This document shows positions 51,269 through 63,501 of a stretch of DNA of 64,000 bases, piece by piece. The position numbers and the translations under genes are program-made. Source of the DNA: Spiroplasma sp. SV19 (GTDB lineage Bacteria; Bacillota_I; Bacilli_A; Mycoplasmatales; Mycoplasmataceae); NCBI RefSeq assembly GCF_030060925.1, contig NZ_CP045455.1, forward strand, positions 124,001-188,000, in the 5' to 3' direction. Position 1 is the first letter of the stretch. Each line of letters opens with the position of its first letter. The notes beneath the pieces are model-generated. The model was not told the origin of the DNA, made no database searches, and saw only the letters and a program-made list of their open reading frames with translations.

Positions 51269-51787
51269 ATGGAACTAAAAAACTTTATTGTTGATATTCC
51301 TAATTATCCAGAACCAGGAGTTATTTTTCGTGACATTACACCAATTTTAAATAATCCCGTTGCTTTTAAAACAATTGTTGATCAATTGGCGGCTTATGCT
51401 CTTGCCCAACAAGCAACGGTGATTATTGCGCCTGAAGCCCGTGGATTTTTATTTGGACCAGCTGTTAGTTATGCAGCAAACCTTCGTTTTATTCCTGTTC
51501 GAAAAGCTGGGAAATTACCACGACAAGTTGTTAGTGTTAAGTATAGTTATGAGTATGCTACTAACCAGTTAGAAATGCATGTTGAAGATTTACAACCAAA
51601 TGATCGTGTTTTGATTGTTGATGATGTTTTAGCAACGGGGGGAACTGTACAAGCAATTTGTGATCTTGTCAAAACCCAACAGGCAACAATTGTTGGGTTA
51701 GCCTTTGTTGTTGACTTAACATATTTAAATGGTAAAAAAGATTTAGCTTCATATCCAATTAAAACCCTGATTGAATATGCGGCCTAA
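51269..51787 (+). CDS. apt: Adenine phosphoribosyltransferase
   Basis: Converts adenine and PRPP to AMP, an essential salvage step in mollicutes. 172 aa. FRDITPIL near the N-terminus, APEARGFLFGPAVSY, RKAGKLPRQVVSVKYSYEY and the PRPP-binding VLIVDDVLATGGT (about 117-129) are all present. Ribosome site AAGAAAGGG. The rel promoter lies in its 3' end. Confidence 0.95.
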   Translation: MELKNFIVDIPNYPEPGVIFRDITPILNNPVAFKTIVDQLAAYALAQQATVIIAPEARGFLFGPAVSYAANLRFIPVRKAGKLPRQVVSVKYSYEYATNQLEMHVEDLQPNDRVLIVDDVLATGGTVQAICDLVKTQQATIVGLAFVVDLTYLNGKKDLASYPIKTLIEYAA

Positions 51788-51799
51788 TCGGTATATAAT
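51771..51799 (+). promoter_or_regulatory. Promoter of rel inside the apt 3' end
   Basis: TTGAAT (51771-51776), 17-bp spacer, TATAAT (51794-51799). Confidence 0.7.
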
Positions 51800-51832
51800 G
51801 ATAGATAGTACAAAGAAAAGGGGTTGTTTATA

Positions 51833-54103
51833 ATGGATCGGGATATTAAATACGAGGATCGGGATATTAAATACGAAGAGGTCTTAGCCCAAATTAAGTT
51901 GTATATTAAGGATACAACAACATTAAAAGAAATTCACAAAGCATATGAATATGCTGAAGAAAAACATCAAGGCCAAGTTCGAAATAGTGGAATACCGTAT
52001 ATTAACCATCCATTATGAACAACCTTTTTTTTAGCGCAATGGCGAATGGGACCAAAAACACTAATTGCTGGGTTATTACATGATGTATTAGAAGACACTC
52101 CTGCTACTTTTGAAGAATTACAAGAACGATTTGGCATTGAAATTGCTAATTTAGTCGAAGGAGTAACAAAAGTTAGTTATTTTGCAAAAGAAAATCGTAC
52201 GCAAATTAAAGCCCAATATTTACGTAAATTATATTTATCAATGGCAAAAGATATTCGTGTAATTATTATTAAATTAGCTGATCGTTTACATAATTTAAAA
52301 ACAATTGGTTATTTAAAACCAGAACGTCAGCAAATTATTGCGCGTGAAAGTTTAGAAATTTATTCTGCAATTGCGCATCGGTTAGGAATGAAAGCTGTCA
52401 AGCAAGAAATCGAAGATATTAGTTTTAAAACAATTAATCCTGTCCAATATAATAAAATTGTTTCTTTATTAGAATCAAGTAATAAAGAACGTGAAAATAC
52501 TATTAATCAGAAAATTGAGGAATTAAAACAAATCCTAATTACTGAAAAGAAAATGTCTGTCAAGGTATATGGTCGTAGTAAATCAATTTATTCAATTTAT
52601 CGGAAAATGAATCAATTTGGGAAAAACTTTGATGATATCCATGATATTTTAGCTGTGCGAATTATTACCAATAGTGTTGATGAATGTTATAAAGTATTAG
52701 GATTTGTCCATCAGCATTATACGCCGTTGAATAATCGTTTTAAAGATTATATTGCAACTCCAAAACATAATTTATATCAATCATTGCATACAACAATTGC
52801 TGCTGATGATGGGGTTATTTTTGAAGTTCAAATTCGAACTGAGGAAATGGACGAGTTAGCAGAACAAGGAGTTGCTGCCCACTGGCGTTATAAAGAAGGT
52901 GAAAATTATGATATTGCTAAAAAGCAGAAAGATATTGATGATCGGTTAGATATTTTTAAAAGAATTTTAGATTTAGAAAATATTTCAGTTCAAGAACGAG
53001 ATGAAATTCAGCAAGAAGTTTATAAACCTGATCAATTAATGGAGGAAATTATTCAAAATGATATTTTTTCTTCGTTAATTTATGTTTTAACCCCAAATGG
53101 GAAAGTTGTCACATTGCCTTTTGGTTCAACCGTGCTTGATTTTGCTTATAAAATTCACTCTGAAATTGGTGAAAAAACAATTGGTGCTAAAATCAATGGT
53201 TTATTTTCACCAATTTCAACAGTTTTAAAATCAGGAGATGTTGTTGATATTAAAACAGCCTCAACGCAAAAACCAAATCACTCTTGGCTAGTTGTTGCTA
53301 AAACATCTTCAGCTTTGCAAAAAATTAAGAAATCTTTAAAAAAAGAACTAGCAGAAGCAACTAGTGATACAAAATCAATTAATCTTGAAAAAATTAAGCA
53401 GACAAAAGGCCAAATTGAAGAATATATTGCTAAAAAGGATTTAAAATGAAAATTAGTTGATTCAGAAACTCAGTTAGAACGTTTACATGCTATTAACTAT
53501 AACAATATTGAGGACTTTTTATTAGATGTTGCTAATGATGAATATACGTTAGCAGAAGCAATTAATCTTGTTTATTTAGATCGTGAAACAAGTCAGAATG
53601 AAAAAATTCTGAAGAAATTACAAGATAAACAATATAAAAAAGCACAATTAAAAGATGATATTATTGTTCAAGGAATTTCAAGTATTAAGGTTGTAATTTC
53701 ACAATGTTGTTTGCCATTGCCATATGAAGAAATCACTGGGTATGTTTCAAAAGCAGAAGGAATTAAAGTTCATCTAAAAACTTGTCGAAATTTACAAAGT
53801 AGTGATAAACAAGAACGACAAGTCGAAGTTAGTTGAAATGAAGCAGTTTGTAAAAATAAACAGTATGATTGTGCCATTCGGATTGAAGCAATTGACCGTC
53901 CTGCTTTGTTGGTTGATGTAACCAAAGTTCTTAGCCATTTAAATGCTTCAGTTCAAATGATGACAGCTAATATTTCTAGTGATTTAATGAATATTACAAT
54001 TAAAACAATTATTAAAATTAGTAATGCTGATCGTTTTCAACAAATTCGCTCGTCTTTATTAGCTATTCCTGATATTAAAGTTGTTGAACGAGTTATGATG
54101 TAA
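51833..54103 (+). CDS. rel: Bifunctional (p)ppGpp synthetase/hydrolase Rel
   Basis: Stringent-response enzyme, 756 aa. The HD hydrolase domain has HDVLEDTPAT and KLADRLHNLKTI. The synthetase domain has GRSKSIYSIYRKM and RFKDYIATPKHNLYQSLHTT; the RFKD signature marks a synthetase/hydrolase rather than a synthetase-only form. TGS (VLTPNGKVVTLPFGSTVLDFAYKIHSEIGE), a conserved-cysteine region (SQCCLPLPYEEITGYVS) and an ACT domain (IEAIDRPALLVDVTKVLSHL) follow. ATG 51833 follows AAAGGGGTTG. The first 15 residues contain an exact tandem duplication (DRDIKYE twice). Confidence 0.95.
51836..51877 (+). repeat. 21-bp tandem duplication at the start of rel
   Basis: GATCGGGATATTAAATACGA plus one base, present twice in direct tandem, differing only at the last base. 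In frame, it adds seven residues. Confidence 0.9.
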
Positions 54104-54148
54104 AAGCAACGTTTCAAAACAAATAATATATACGGTTATTGGTTTTCT

Positions 54149-54157
54149 TGGTATAAT
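54149..54157 (+). promoter_or_regulatory. Extended -10 of gene 54192
   Basis: TGGTATAAT, 35 bases before the start codon. Confidence 0.55.
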
Positions 54158-54191
54158 AAAAGTACCTAGAAAATAGAAAATGGAGGAAGTT

Positions 54192-55418
54192 ATGGCATTA
54201 AAGTCTTGACTAAAATTTAGTAGCATATGGTTTTTAGCAGGAGTTGTAATTATTATGGCCGGAGCAGTTGTTCCAACTTTGAATCAACAAGTAGATGCGC
54301 TAAAAGAAGAAATTATTAAATCGTTAAGTGTCAATGGTTTAACGCCAAATCCTTTAACCGGTTTGAAAGGTGATAGTGCTTATAATATTTTAAATTTTTT
54401 ATTATCATATGGATCATTTCAAGCGATTTTTAGTTTAAATGGTTTTGGTCTTTTTAAATTTTGAGTAATTGATTTATATATTTTTTTACCGGTTTTAGGA
54501 GTATTTGCTGTTGGAACAGCAATTTTTGTTGTGGTTTTATTAACAAATGCAACCGCTGCTCATTGAAAATGGAATGCTCGTTTATTAGTGGGAAAAATTT
54601 TAACAACAGCTGGAGGTATTACTTTATATCTTGCTTTATTTTTAGGATTGTTTTTAGTAGCAATTGTAGATAACTCAAGTTTTGTTAGTGGCGAAGAAAA
54701 ACACTGGTATAATTTACCGAATGGTGGTTTAGTAACATGAACTAATCAAGTTCAATATCAATCAAATGTTTTTTCTGTATTAGGGCTAATTATTAATCAA
54801 AGTGGTTTGAATAACTTTTTTGTGCAAGCCCCTGGGGTATTACAAGTTGGAGCAGCTTTCATTATTTTTATTGCTCCAATTGCGGTGGCAATGTTAACAG
54901 TTGGATTAGCAATTCGTATTGCAATTGAATTATTATTACCATCATCATCAGGACATCGTGGTGGGATTGGTGCAAGTTTTGGTCATTGATTGGGATATAT
55001 TAATATTTCTTCACGTCGTGAATTACGTAAACGTTTAGGAAGTAACATTGGAATGATTTTATTAATGATTGGTTTTCTAATTGTTATGATTTTCCCAGCC
55101 TTTACTTCAACAACTCGTTATGTAAAAGCCAATTGAATTATTTTAGCAATTGCAATTGTTCTAATGGTTATTAGTTTTATTCCCCTTTATTTTATGCTTT
55201 TTTGTTTAGCACGATTACAAGAGTTTTCTTATAATTTATTAATGTTTGTGCAAATGCTAACATGATTAGTAATTGGTTTAATATGACAGATTTTAATGTG
55301 AACAGAGTTTAAACAATACTTCCAATATCCAGCGGTGGTACCAGTTATTATGATTTTCTTCTTTGTTAATATCTTGTTAGTTTCATTTTATTTACTAGTT
55401 CGTGGTTATCGAAAATAA
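54192..55418 (+). CDS. Polytopic membrane protein, unknown function
   Basis: A 408-aa membrane protein with about eight hydrophobic helices. A first helix at 10-30 precedes an exterior segment (QQVDALKEEIIKSL ... SFQAIFS). Helix pairs in the middle and C-terminal thirds are separated by a basic loop (SSGHRGGIGASFGHW; SSRRELRKRLGS). No transporter signature recognised. Ribosome site TGGAGGAAG. Own promoter and terminator, in the rel-alaS interval. Confidence 0.8.
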
Positions 55419-55430
55419 GAATTAGACTTT

Positions 55431-55460
55431 AACTTCTTTGAAATAAAGAAGTTTTTTTCT
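55431..55460 (+). terminator. Rho-independent terminator
   Basis: AACTTCTTT-GAAAT-AAAGAAGTT followed by T-rich tail. Confidence 0.85.
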
Positions 55461-55467
55461 TTTGGTA

Positions 55468-55476
55468 TGCTATAAT
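55468..55476 (+). promoter_or_regulatory. Extended -10 of alaS-ruvX
   Basis: TGCTATAAT, 38 bases before the alaS start. No T-box leader is present. Confidence 0.6.
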
Positions 55477-55513
55477 TCTATTGATTAATTATTAAAAAGA
55501 AGGGAAAGTTAGG

Positions 55514-58264
55514 ATGACAAAACTTACAGCAAATGCAATTCGAAGAATGTGATTGGATTTTTTTCAAAGTAAAGGTCATTACGAGTTGCCATCAGTATCG
55601 TTAATTCCTGTTGATGATCCATCATTGTTATGAATTAATTCTGGGGTTGCAACATTAAAACCTTATTTTGATGGTCGTAAAACTCCTCCTGCACCACGAT
55701 TAACAAATTCACAGAAATCAATTCGAACAAATGACATTGAGAATGTGGGACATACGGCTCGTCACCATACTTTATTTGAAATGTTAGGGAACTTTTCAAT
55801 TGGGGATTATTTTAAAAAAGAAGCAATTGTTTATGCTTGAGAATTTTTAACTGATAAAAAATGAATTGGTTTTAATCCTGATAAATTATATGTTACTGTT
55901 TATAAAGATGACCAAGAAGCCTATGATGTTTGACATAAGGTAATTGGGTTAAACCCTGACCGAATTATTAAAGGAGATAAGGATACTAATTTCTGAGAAA
56001 TTGGAGAGGGACCATGTGGACCAAATACTGAAATCTTTTATGATCGTGGTGAAAAATATGATCCCGACCATGTTGGGATAAAGTTATTACAAGAAGACTT
56101 GGAAAATGATCGTTACTTAGAAGTTTGGAATATTGTTTTTTCACAATACAATAATAATGGCGACGGAACTTATACGGATTTACCACGAAAAAACATTGAT
56201 ACCGGTGCTGGATTAGAACGAATTACTTCTATTATTCAAGAAACACCAACTAATTTTGAAACTGATTTATTTATGCCAATTATCAAAGCGGTTGAAAAAT
56301 TAGTGGATGAAAAATATCATTATGATCAAACAGCATTGTTTACTGGTGATACACAACAAATTAAAATTAATACCGCTTTTAAAGTAATTGCTGATCATTT
56401 ACGCGCAGTAACATTTGCAATTGCGGATGGTGCTTTTCCAGGAAACAAGGATCGTGGTTATGTTATTCGCCGGTTAATTCGTCGTGCTAGTTTATATGGC
56501 AAAAAAATAGGGTTAGAACAACCATTTTTATATCAATTAGTCCAAACAGTAATTAATATTATGAGTGAATATTATACTTATTTAATCGAAAAACAACCAA
56601 TTATTGAACAAGCAGTTTTAGATGAAGAAAATAAATTTTTAAAAACATTAGAACAAGGAAACAAATTATTTAATGAGGTTAAAACAAAGTATGGCGCAAT
56701 TTCAAAAGAACATGCTTTTCGTTTATTTGAAAGCTATGGTTTTCCGATTGAATTAATTGAAGAAGAAGCTCATGAAGCTGGCATAAAAGTTGATCGCGTT
56801 GGTTTTGAAAAATTGTTAGCAAATGCAAAAGAAATTTCACGTACTAATCGTAAAGATATTAAAGCAATTCATTTACAAAGTGAACTTTTTACACAATTAG
56901 ATGTTGTTAGCAAGTTTGTTGGTTATGAATATGAACAAGTTAATAATATGGAAATTGTTTTTATGTTTGCAAATGATCAACCGGTTGTTGAATTAACAAA
57001 TACAACGGGATATCTTATTTTAGCAGAAACCCCATTTTATGCTGAAAAAGGGGGACAAGCTGCTGATCATGGTTTAATTTTAAAAGATGATAACACGGCT
57101 TATGTTTTAGATGTCCAGCAAGGACCAAATAAACAACATTTACATTATGTAAAAGTGGAAGGGACCTTAAAAAAAGGTGATTTAGTAAACGCTTCAATTG
57201 ATAGTGATCGCCGGTTTTATACGCGAAAAAATCATTCTGGAACGCACTTAATTCATGCTGCATTACGAGAAGTTTTGGGCACACATGTTATGCAAACTGG
57301 TTCTTATAATGATGATGAACGTTTACGGATTGATATTACCCATAATCAGGCGATTACTGCGGAAGAAATTAGTGCTGTTGAAGCATCAGTGGCAAAAGCT
57401 ATTTGTACTGCAATTCCTTGTGAAGTAATTTATACTGATATGCAAACAGCATTAGAAGTGCACAAGGCTTTAGCTTTTTTCACAGAAAAATATGATGAAG
57501 AAGTTCGAATTGTTAAATTTGGAACTTATTCATGTGAACTTTGTGGGGGGACCCATGTTGCTAATTCCCAAGATGTTGAGGACTTATTAGTAACGGGAAT
57601 TGAATCAAAAGGAGCCGGAACATTTCGAATTCATGCCATTACATCAAATAAAACCATTGCTAGTTATTTAAATGAACAATTTCTAAAAGAAAAAACTGAA
57701 GCAGTTAATTATTTGGAAAAATATAATCAAGGTAAAACAGTTTTAACTGATCAACAGTTAGAACAAATTTGAACTCAAATTAGTAATTTAACTGTTTCGA
57801 AACAAAATTGAAAATTATTAAAACAATTAGTAAATCAATTTAAGGAAAGTTTTAAGCACTGACAAAAACAATATGATAATGTTATTATTCAAGATTTTGT
57901 AAAACAATATCACACCTTACCATTGCAAGAAAACAATGGTATTCAAGTTTTAACACATCAGTTTTCAACAAAAGTTGATGTGAATGCTTTGAAGGTCTTA
58001 GTTGATGATTATAAAGCACGCTATCCTAAGATTTTAATTTTCTTTGTCGATACAACTGATTCAACACAACAAAAATTAGTGGTTGGGGTTAGTGATGCTT
58101 TACATAATCATTATCAAGCTGGTCGGATTATTCAACAATTAAACCCATTACTTGATGGTAAGGGGGGCGGAAATAATAGTGTTGCGCAAAGTGGTTTTAA
58201 AGATAAAAGTATTATTGCAGAATTACTAGCAGACCCACTTGCGTTTTTACAACAACATGGCTAG
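55514..58264 (+). CDS. alaS: Alanyl-tRNA synthetase
   Basis: Charges tRNA-Ala; 916 aa. Class II aminoacylation core ([61 protein letters not shown]), then the tRNA-recognition helices. The editing domain has metal residues in [11 protein letters not shown] (HxxxH) and CELCGGTHV (CxxxH), and a C-Ala domain ends [16 protein letters not shown]. Intact throughout with UGA as Trp. The end overlaps the ruvX start by 8 bases. Confidence 0.97.
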
Positions 58265-58685
58265 ATATTATTTAGGAATTGATCTAGGGACCAAAACATT
58301 AGGACTTGCAACTAGTCGTGGGGTGATTGCAACCAGTTATGGTGTTTATCAATTTCCTGAACATGATTTTTTAAATGCGGCACAATATTTAGTAACGTTA
58401 ATTGCAAATGAAAAGATTACTGATCTTGTTATTGGTTATCCTAAAAATATGAATAATACGATTGGGCCACGTGCAATAATGGTTGATGATTTTATTGTTT
58501 TATTAAAATCAGTGTTAACAACCCCAGTTGAAATACATTTAATTGATGAGCGTTTAACAACACGACAAGCACATCAAATTATGTTAGAAGCTAATTTATC
58601 GCGTCAAAAACGAAAAAGTAAAAAAGATAGTTTAGCAGCGCAATTAATTTTAGAAACATTTTTACAGAAAAAAATAAAAGAGTAG
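58257..58685 (+). CDS. ruvX: RuvX/YqgF-type RNase H-fold protein
   Basis: A 142-aa putative pre-16S rRNA nuclease/Holliday-junction resolvase-like protein. The RNase H fold motifs are GIDLGTKTLGLATS (first Asp), VIGYPKNMNNTIGPRA, IHLIDERLTTRQAHQIM and KDSLAAQLILETFL (last acidic residue). Overlaps alaS, as in many Firmicutes, so it is co-translated. Confidence 0.93.
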   Translation: MARYYLGIDLGTKTLGLATSRGVIATSYGVYQFPEHDFLNAAQYLVTLIANEKITDLVIGYPKNMNNTIGPRAIMVDDFIVLLKSVLTTPVEIHLIDERLTTRQAHQIMLEANLSRQKRKSKKDSLAAQLILETFLQKKIKE

Positions 58686-58703
58686 GTCTCTTTTATTTTT
58701 TTC
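58669..58703 (+). terminator. Rho-independent terminator after ruvX
   Basis: AAAAAATAAAAGAG pairs with CTCTTTTATTTTTT, 5-base loop; overlaps the ruvX stop. Confidence 0.8.
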
Positions 58704-58769
58704 TGTCTTCATTTAGGGGTACACATCCGCTACTATCAAGTCTAATTTTTACAAAAAAACAAAGACTAC

Positions 58770-58813
<44 letters not shown>

Positions 58814-58855
58814 ACAATTAAAGTATAAATAGTTTTTGTAAGGGGAAAATTAAAA

Positions 58856-60430
58856 ATGAAAAAATTGTTAACAGTTTTAACAAGTGTTAGTTTATTAGCG
58901 CCGACCGTTAATACAATTGTTAGTTGTAATAACCAGCCAAAACATATTCCTGATGATGATGCTGGACAAGGTACAAATGATGTTGAAATTATCAATAAAA
59001 TTATGACAAAAGTAAAAGAAACTTTTAAAGCATGATGAGATACAAAAGCAACAATTGATATTAACACTTATCCTGATCAAATTACAAAATTTCAAGAATT
59101 AGTTACTCATTTGAAAACAAATGATGGTGAAGTTTTAACTGGCAATGCTATTAATCAATATCGTTTTCTTGACCAATTAGTAACCGGTTTTAAAGTAGAG
59201 TTTGATAATTTAAATCGCGAAATTGCGAATGAGTATTCAAATTATTATATTAATACAATGCCATTATCAATTGAACCAAATGATATTATGTTTACGTTAA
59301 GTCATATTAATTTTGATAAAATAGCAGCTTTAATTAAAGATAGTAGTAAGAGTATTATGGGCATTACAATTAATTTTGATATTAAATATACAGTTAAATT
59401 TAAAGAACTTGAACAACCTCAGGAATTAAAGGGACTTGTTGTTATTTGTAATGATTTAGAAGCATTAAGTGGTATTCAAAAGAATTTGGAAAACTATTTT
59501 ATTATTTTTATTGATGAACTTTTTCAAAAACAAAAATATGAAATTATTGATACTGTAAATCGTGATTTTGACAATATATCTTATAATAATACTATCTGAC
59601 CAATCATTGTACAAGAATTAACAACAAGGAAAATTTTATTTAGTAAGACGTCGACGCCTACCTGAAGTTCTTTGGAGGGTACATTTGGTCTTAATAAGAC
59701 AGTTATTAAAAGTGACTCGGTTTTAGCGTGGGCTGGTGAGGGGTATCATGCAGATAAATTAAGTCCAGAAAATTTCTTAGAATTTTATAAAAAACAATAT
59801 TTTAATATAAGTACTCAAGATGATGATTATTATGTTAAAGGAAATATTACTTCTTTTATTCCATATCGTTTCACAATTGAGAACTTACCGTTTAATAATA
59901 TGAATAGTTCTAAAAAGTTAAAAACACCAATTAAAGTGTTAATGTCAAAAGACTTTATTGATCAAAGGTTAGAAGAATTTGCAGAAACAACAATGAAGTT
60001 ATGACAGTATTATCAAATTGAAACATATAATGATAAACTTGTTTTTAAAATGGCTCAAACTGATTTTGATAGTGTGCTAAAAGCAACTGCTAATTTTTCA
60101 CCAAAAAATAACTCATATACAAATTTGGCACCCGTGTTTCGAACAATTTTTAAGATATTTAATGATAAATTGGACTCAAAAATTACACGAGATACAAGAA
60201 TTAGATTTGAAGATAGTAATAAACAAAAAGTGAATTTAAATAAAAAACAAAAATCATTTGCTTTTCAATTATTTCGAGAAAAAACTAAAAGGAATTATTA
60301 TCCATGAATGGATATAAATTTTAGTTATAATAGTTTTGCTTATAGTTTTTTCTTTAACCCAAGTGATAAGGAAACAAATACCGATAAGGGTGATGAATTT
60401 TTACAGACAATTGAATTTAAAGTTGTTTAA
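58856..60430 (+). CDS. Surface lipoprotein behind a poly-T promoter
   Basis: A 524-aa lipoprotein with lipobox TIVSCNNQ (Cys at about residue 24), then Asn/Asp-rich linker. The start of the mature part (DVEIINKIMTKVKETF) recalls the equivalent segments of the lipoproteins at 4894 and 6721, suggesting one family. Ribosome site AAGGGGAAAA. About seven UGA Trp codons. No enzymatic motif. Transcription may depend on T36 length. A long hairpin terminator follows. Confidence 0.8.
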
Positions 60431-60475
60431 TTTTATGATAAATCTATTAATTTTTAAATTGCCTTACTATAAAAT

Positions 60476-60539
60476 ATAAGGACCTTATTAATTATTTTTT
60501 CAATAAATAAATTAATAGGGGATGTTCCTTATTTTTTTG
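60476..60539 (+). terminator. Long imperfect hairpin terminator
   Basis: ATAAGGA/TCCTTAT outer stem and CTTATTAATT/AATTAATAGG inner stem, then T7. Beyond it, 60540-60653 holds only a direct repeat AAAATTAAAATGC (two copies). Confidence 0.65.
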
Positions 60540-60653
60540 TTTTTCTTAAAATTAAAATGCTACTTTGATAACCTTAATTCAGACACTTAATCAAGTTTCA
60601 AAATTAAAATGCAATCTATTATACAAGTTACCATAGAAAAAGCAACAAAAAAA

Positions 60654-60662
60654 TGATATAAT
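60654..60662 (+). promoter_or_regulatory. Extended -10 of gene 60712
   Basis: TGATATAAT, 50 bases before the start codon. Confidence 0.55.
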
Positions 60663-60711
60663 TTTATGGAAAGCATTTTACTTATAGTTATAAATAAAAA
60701 TTGAGGTAAAG

Positions 60712-62739
60712 ATGATGACTAAGAAAAAATTAAATGAAACAAAACAACTACAAGAGGTTAACAATAGTTTAAAAATGAATGTTAATGAAACAACTGTTAT
60801 TAAGGTTTTAACAAGAGCTTGAAAAAAATCAGAACCATATTTAAAGTTAATGACAGAATATAAAACATTAAATGAAACTAGCACTGTTGATTGAGATAAT
60901 CGTTATGAAAAAGAATACGAAAAATTTATTAAAACTGTTTTAGGCCAAAATGTTAATTTCAAAAAACCAACAGGCAAAAAACCATCAAAACCAAGAACGA
61001 ATACTAAAAAAAAATCAACAAGTAAGAAAAGCAATATGGGGTTAAATTCTTCCCAATTAGATCTTTTAGCAAAACGAAAATTATACCGGTCAGAAGATTT
61101 ATTTCCAGCTCGAGTGGTAAGAGGATATCAAGAATCACAAGCAGCAATTGAATCAGAATTAAAAGAACCACGCGAAAGTTTTTTAAATAATAATATTAAT
61201 GCTTTATCAGGTGGTCAAATCGTAAAACAAGTAATACCTAGTTCAACAATGAGTCCTACTTTTGAACAAGCAGATGATATTTTAAATGTTGAAAATTTAG
61301 ATGAGCAATCGTTTTCAAATGAAGTTGAAGATTTAATTAGTAAGTTAAATCCAAATCAACAACGTTTAATTCGCCAACGTAATGAACAATATAGTCATTT
61401 ACAAAAGAAAAAGGAAGGAATGGTTGCTGAGAATCAAAACGAAGATTCCGGTGATGCATTAAAGACTTTTAATTACCAAGTTAAAGAACATGCTAAAAGT
61501 TGAGGTTTAAATCAAAATCAAATTGAATTATTAGCACGACGTGATGTAACAAATCGGGATGAACATCCTTATTTGAACCAAGCACGTGGTGTTTATCATC
61601 CTGAAGAAGATTATTCTCGAGCAAATAATGATCTTAAGCCTCGCTCGTTTGATGAAATTAAAGAACAAATGAATTTAAGTAAAAACCAATTAGAATTATT
61701 AGCACGACGAGATTCACATCCATCAGAATGAAAACAACATATGAAAGAAATACCTCTGCAGACAATTGACGAGAATGAAGAAAAGGTTATGATTAATCCC
61801 GAAAATGTTATTAAAAAACGTAATCAAATAGTCCAAGAAAGTTTAGCACGTAGTTTAGGGAAAACTAAAAAACAAATTAATGGTAAATATGTTCGAAATT
61901 TTATAACTGATGATGAACCAAAACAACAACCAATTTTTAAAACGGATCTGTACTTAGACACAGCAATTACTAATCAAATTAAACCATTGTTTGTTAAATC
62001 AACTACAAAACCAAAATCAAAAGTTTCACCAAAATTTGCTGCTGCTAAAGTTATGTCAAATCCTGCGATGACAGCGTTTTCAGTAACAAGTAGTAGGACA
62101 TTAGTGCAACCAGAATTAAATGGTGTTGCAAAAGGAAGTGCACCAATTAAAACAACAACTGTTACTTCAAACGTAACTGAAGAAAAATATGTTTCAATTG
62201 TTGATCCTAAAAAACGACCTAATTTAAAAAAATTAAAATTTGGTAATAGTTATGAAGAAAAAAAAGAAAGAAAATCACATATTTTGGCAATTGAAGAAAA
62301 GGAATTGATGTTAGATAATGCAAAAAGAAAAAAAAGTTTTAATGAAAAAGAAAAATTAATTGATTTAACATTATATACCCAAAAAGAATTAAAAGATTAT
62401 CAAATTAATTATGTTAATCCAACAAAGACACCTAATTTAGCAATAGATTTTACAAGAAAGCAATATACTTATGCTGGTTATCATCCCCGTGAGATTCGTG
62501 AGATTGAACGACGACAATTAGCACAACAACATCAACAATTAGTTAAAGAAAAATTGATTCAAAAAAACATTCGAAAAGAAACACGTCATCAAAAGAAACT
62601 GCGACGTCGAAAAACTGTACCAAAACCATTACCTCAAATTTTAATTAACAAATATCTTGCAGAAGGAAAAAAGGTTGTTAATGGTTTTTTAGTTGACACA
62701 GTAGACGAAAAGGCTGCTAAGGTAAATAAAGAAAAGTAA
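60712..62739 (+). CDS. Lys/Glu-rich repeat protein, genus-specific
   Basis: A 675-aa hydrophilic protein with no signal peptide and no membrane helix. Four copies of a short motif L-N/S-x-x-Q-x-x-L-(L/I)-A/R-(R/K)-R occur: LNSSQLDLLAKRK (about 110), LNPNQQRLIRQRN (about 205), LNQNQIELLARRD (about 265) and LSKNQLELLARRD (about 323). Each of the better copies is followed by an aromatic/proline segment. The C-terminal part is very basic (KETRHQKKLRRRKTVPKP). Predicted disordered with helical islands; a structural or scaffolding role in the internal cytoskeleton or membrane-associated assembly is conceivable but unproven. ATG 60715 is an alternative start. Confidence 0.7.
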
Positions 62740-62757
62740 AATAGTGAGGAAATAACA

Positions 62758-63354
62758 ATGGGCACAAAGCAAACAACATTGCCAACAACAGAGTTAATTC
62801 GAAAATATTTTGATGAAGTTGTTACGTCAAGTGGAATTGATCCGCAAAAACGACCAGGTGTTGTTCTTCAATGAGCACAAGAAAAAGAACATTGAATTCA
62901 AGAAACTGATACTCTAATGCAACAACAATTATTGCGAGTATTAAAAGCTAACAAAAGAAAACAAGCACAACAATTGCACCAAGAACAAGAATTAATTTTA
63001 CGTGAGTTACAACAATCACGGTTAATAGAGTTAAAAAAACGAGAAGAATATCTAGCGAAGTTAGCAAAACCAGTTAAATTACCAAAGATAAATAAGAAAA
63101 TGCTTAATAGTGATGTTGTAGAAAAAAATTTATTTTCAAAACCTTTTGTTAAAGAACATATCAATATTATGTCTTCGCATAATGAGGATAATTATGGAAC
63201 AATTTTGATGCGAGAAATTGGTCAAGCGTTAGCAGATGAATATGAGATGTATCATTCTGAACAAAATAAAGAACCAATTATGCAAATGACTGTTTCTAAA
63301 AAATCAAAAAGGCATCGTTTTATTTATAAAAAAGGTCCAAAATCACGCTGATAA
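62758..63354 (+). CDS. Coiled-coil basic protein
   Basis: A 198-aa cytoplasmic protein with a central coiled coil (about 45-105; Gln/Lys/Glu/Leu-rich with heptad spacing) and a basic C-terminus (KKSKRHRFIYKKGPKSRW). It begins 18 bases after the repeat-protein stop with ribosome site GTGAGGA, so the two are co-transcribed. No family recognised. Shared composition with its neighbours suggests a common complex. Confidence 0.7.
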
Positions 63355-63501
63355 CACTTAAATAAAATAATAGAAATAATATTATAAATATTTTATTAAA
63401 AAAAGCAAGGTTTTTTGCTAAAAGTATTTAAAAAAGTTCAAAAATTTTATATAATATATATGTATTAAAAATGAGAAAGTAAATAAAGAGGATTAGGAAA
63501 A

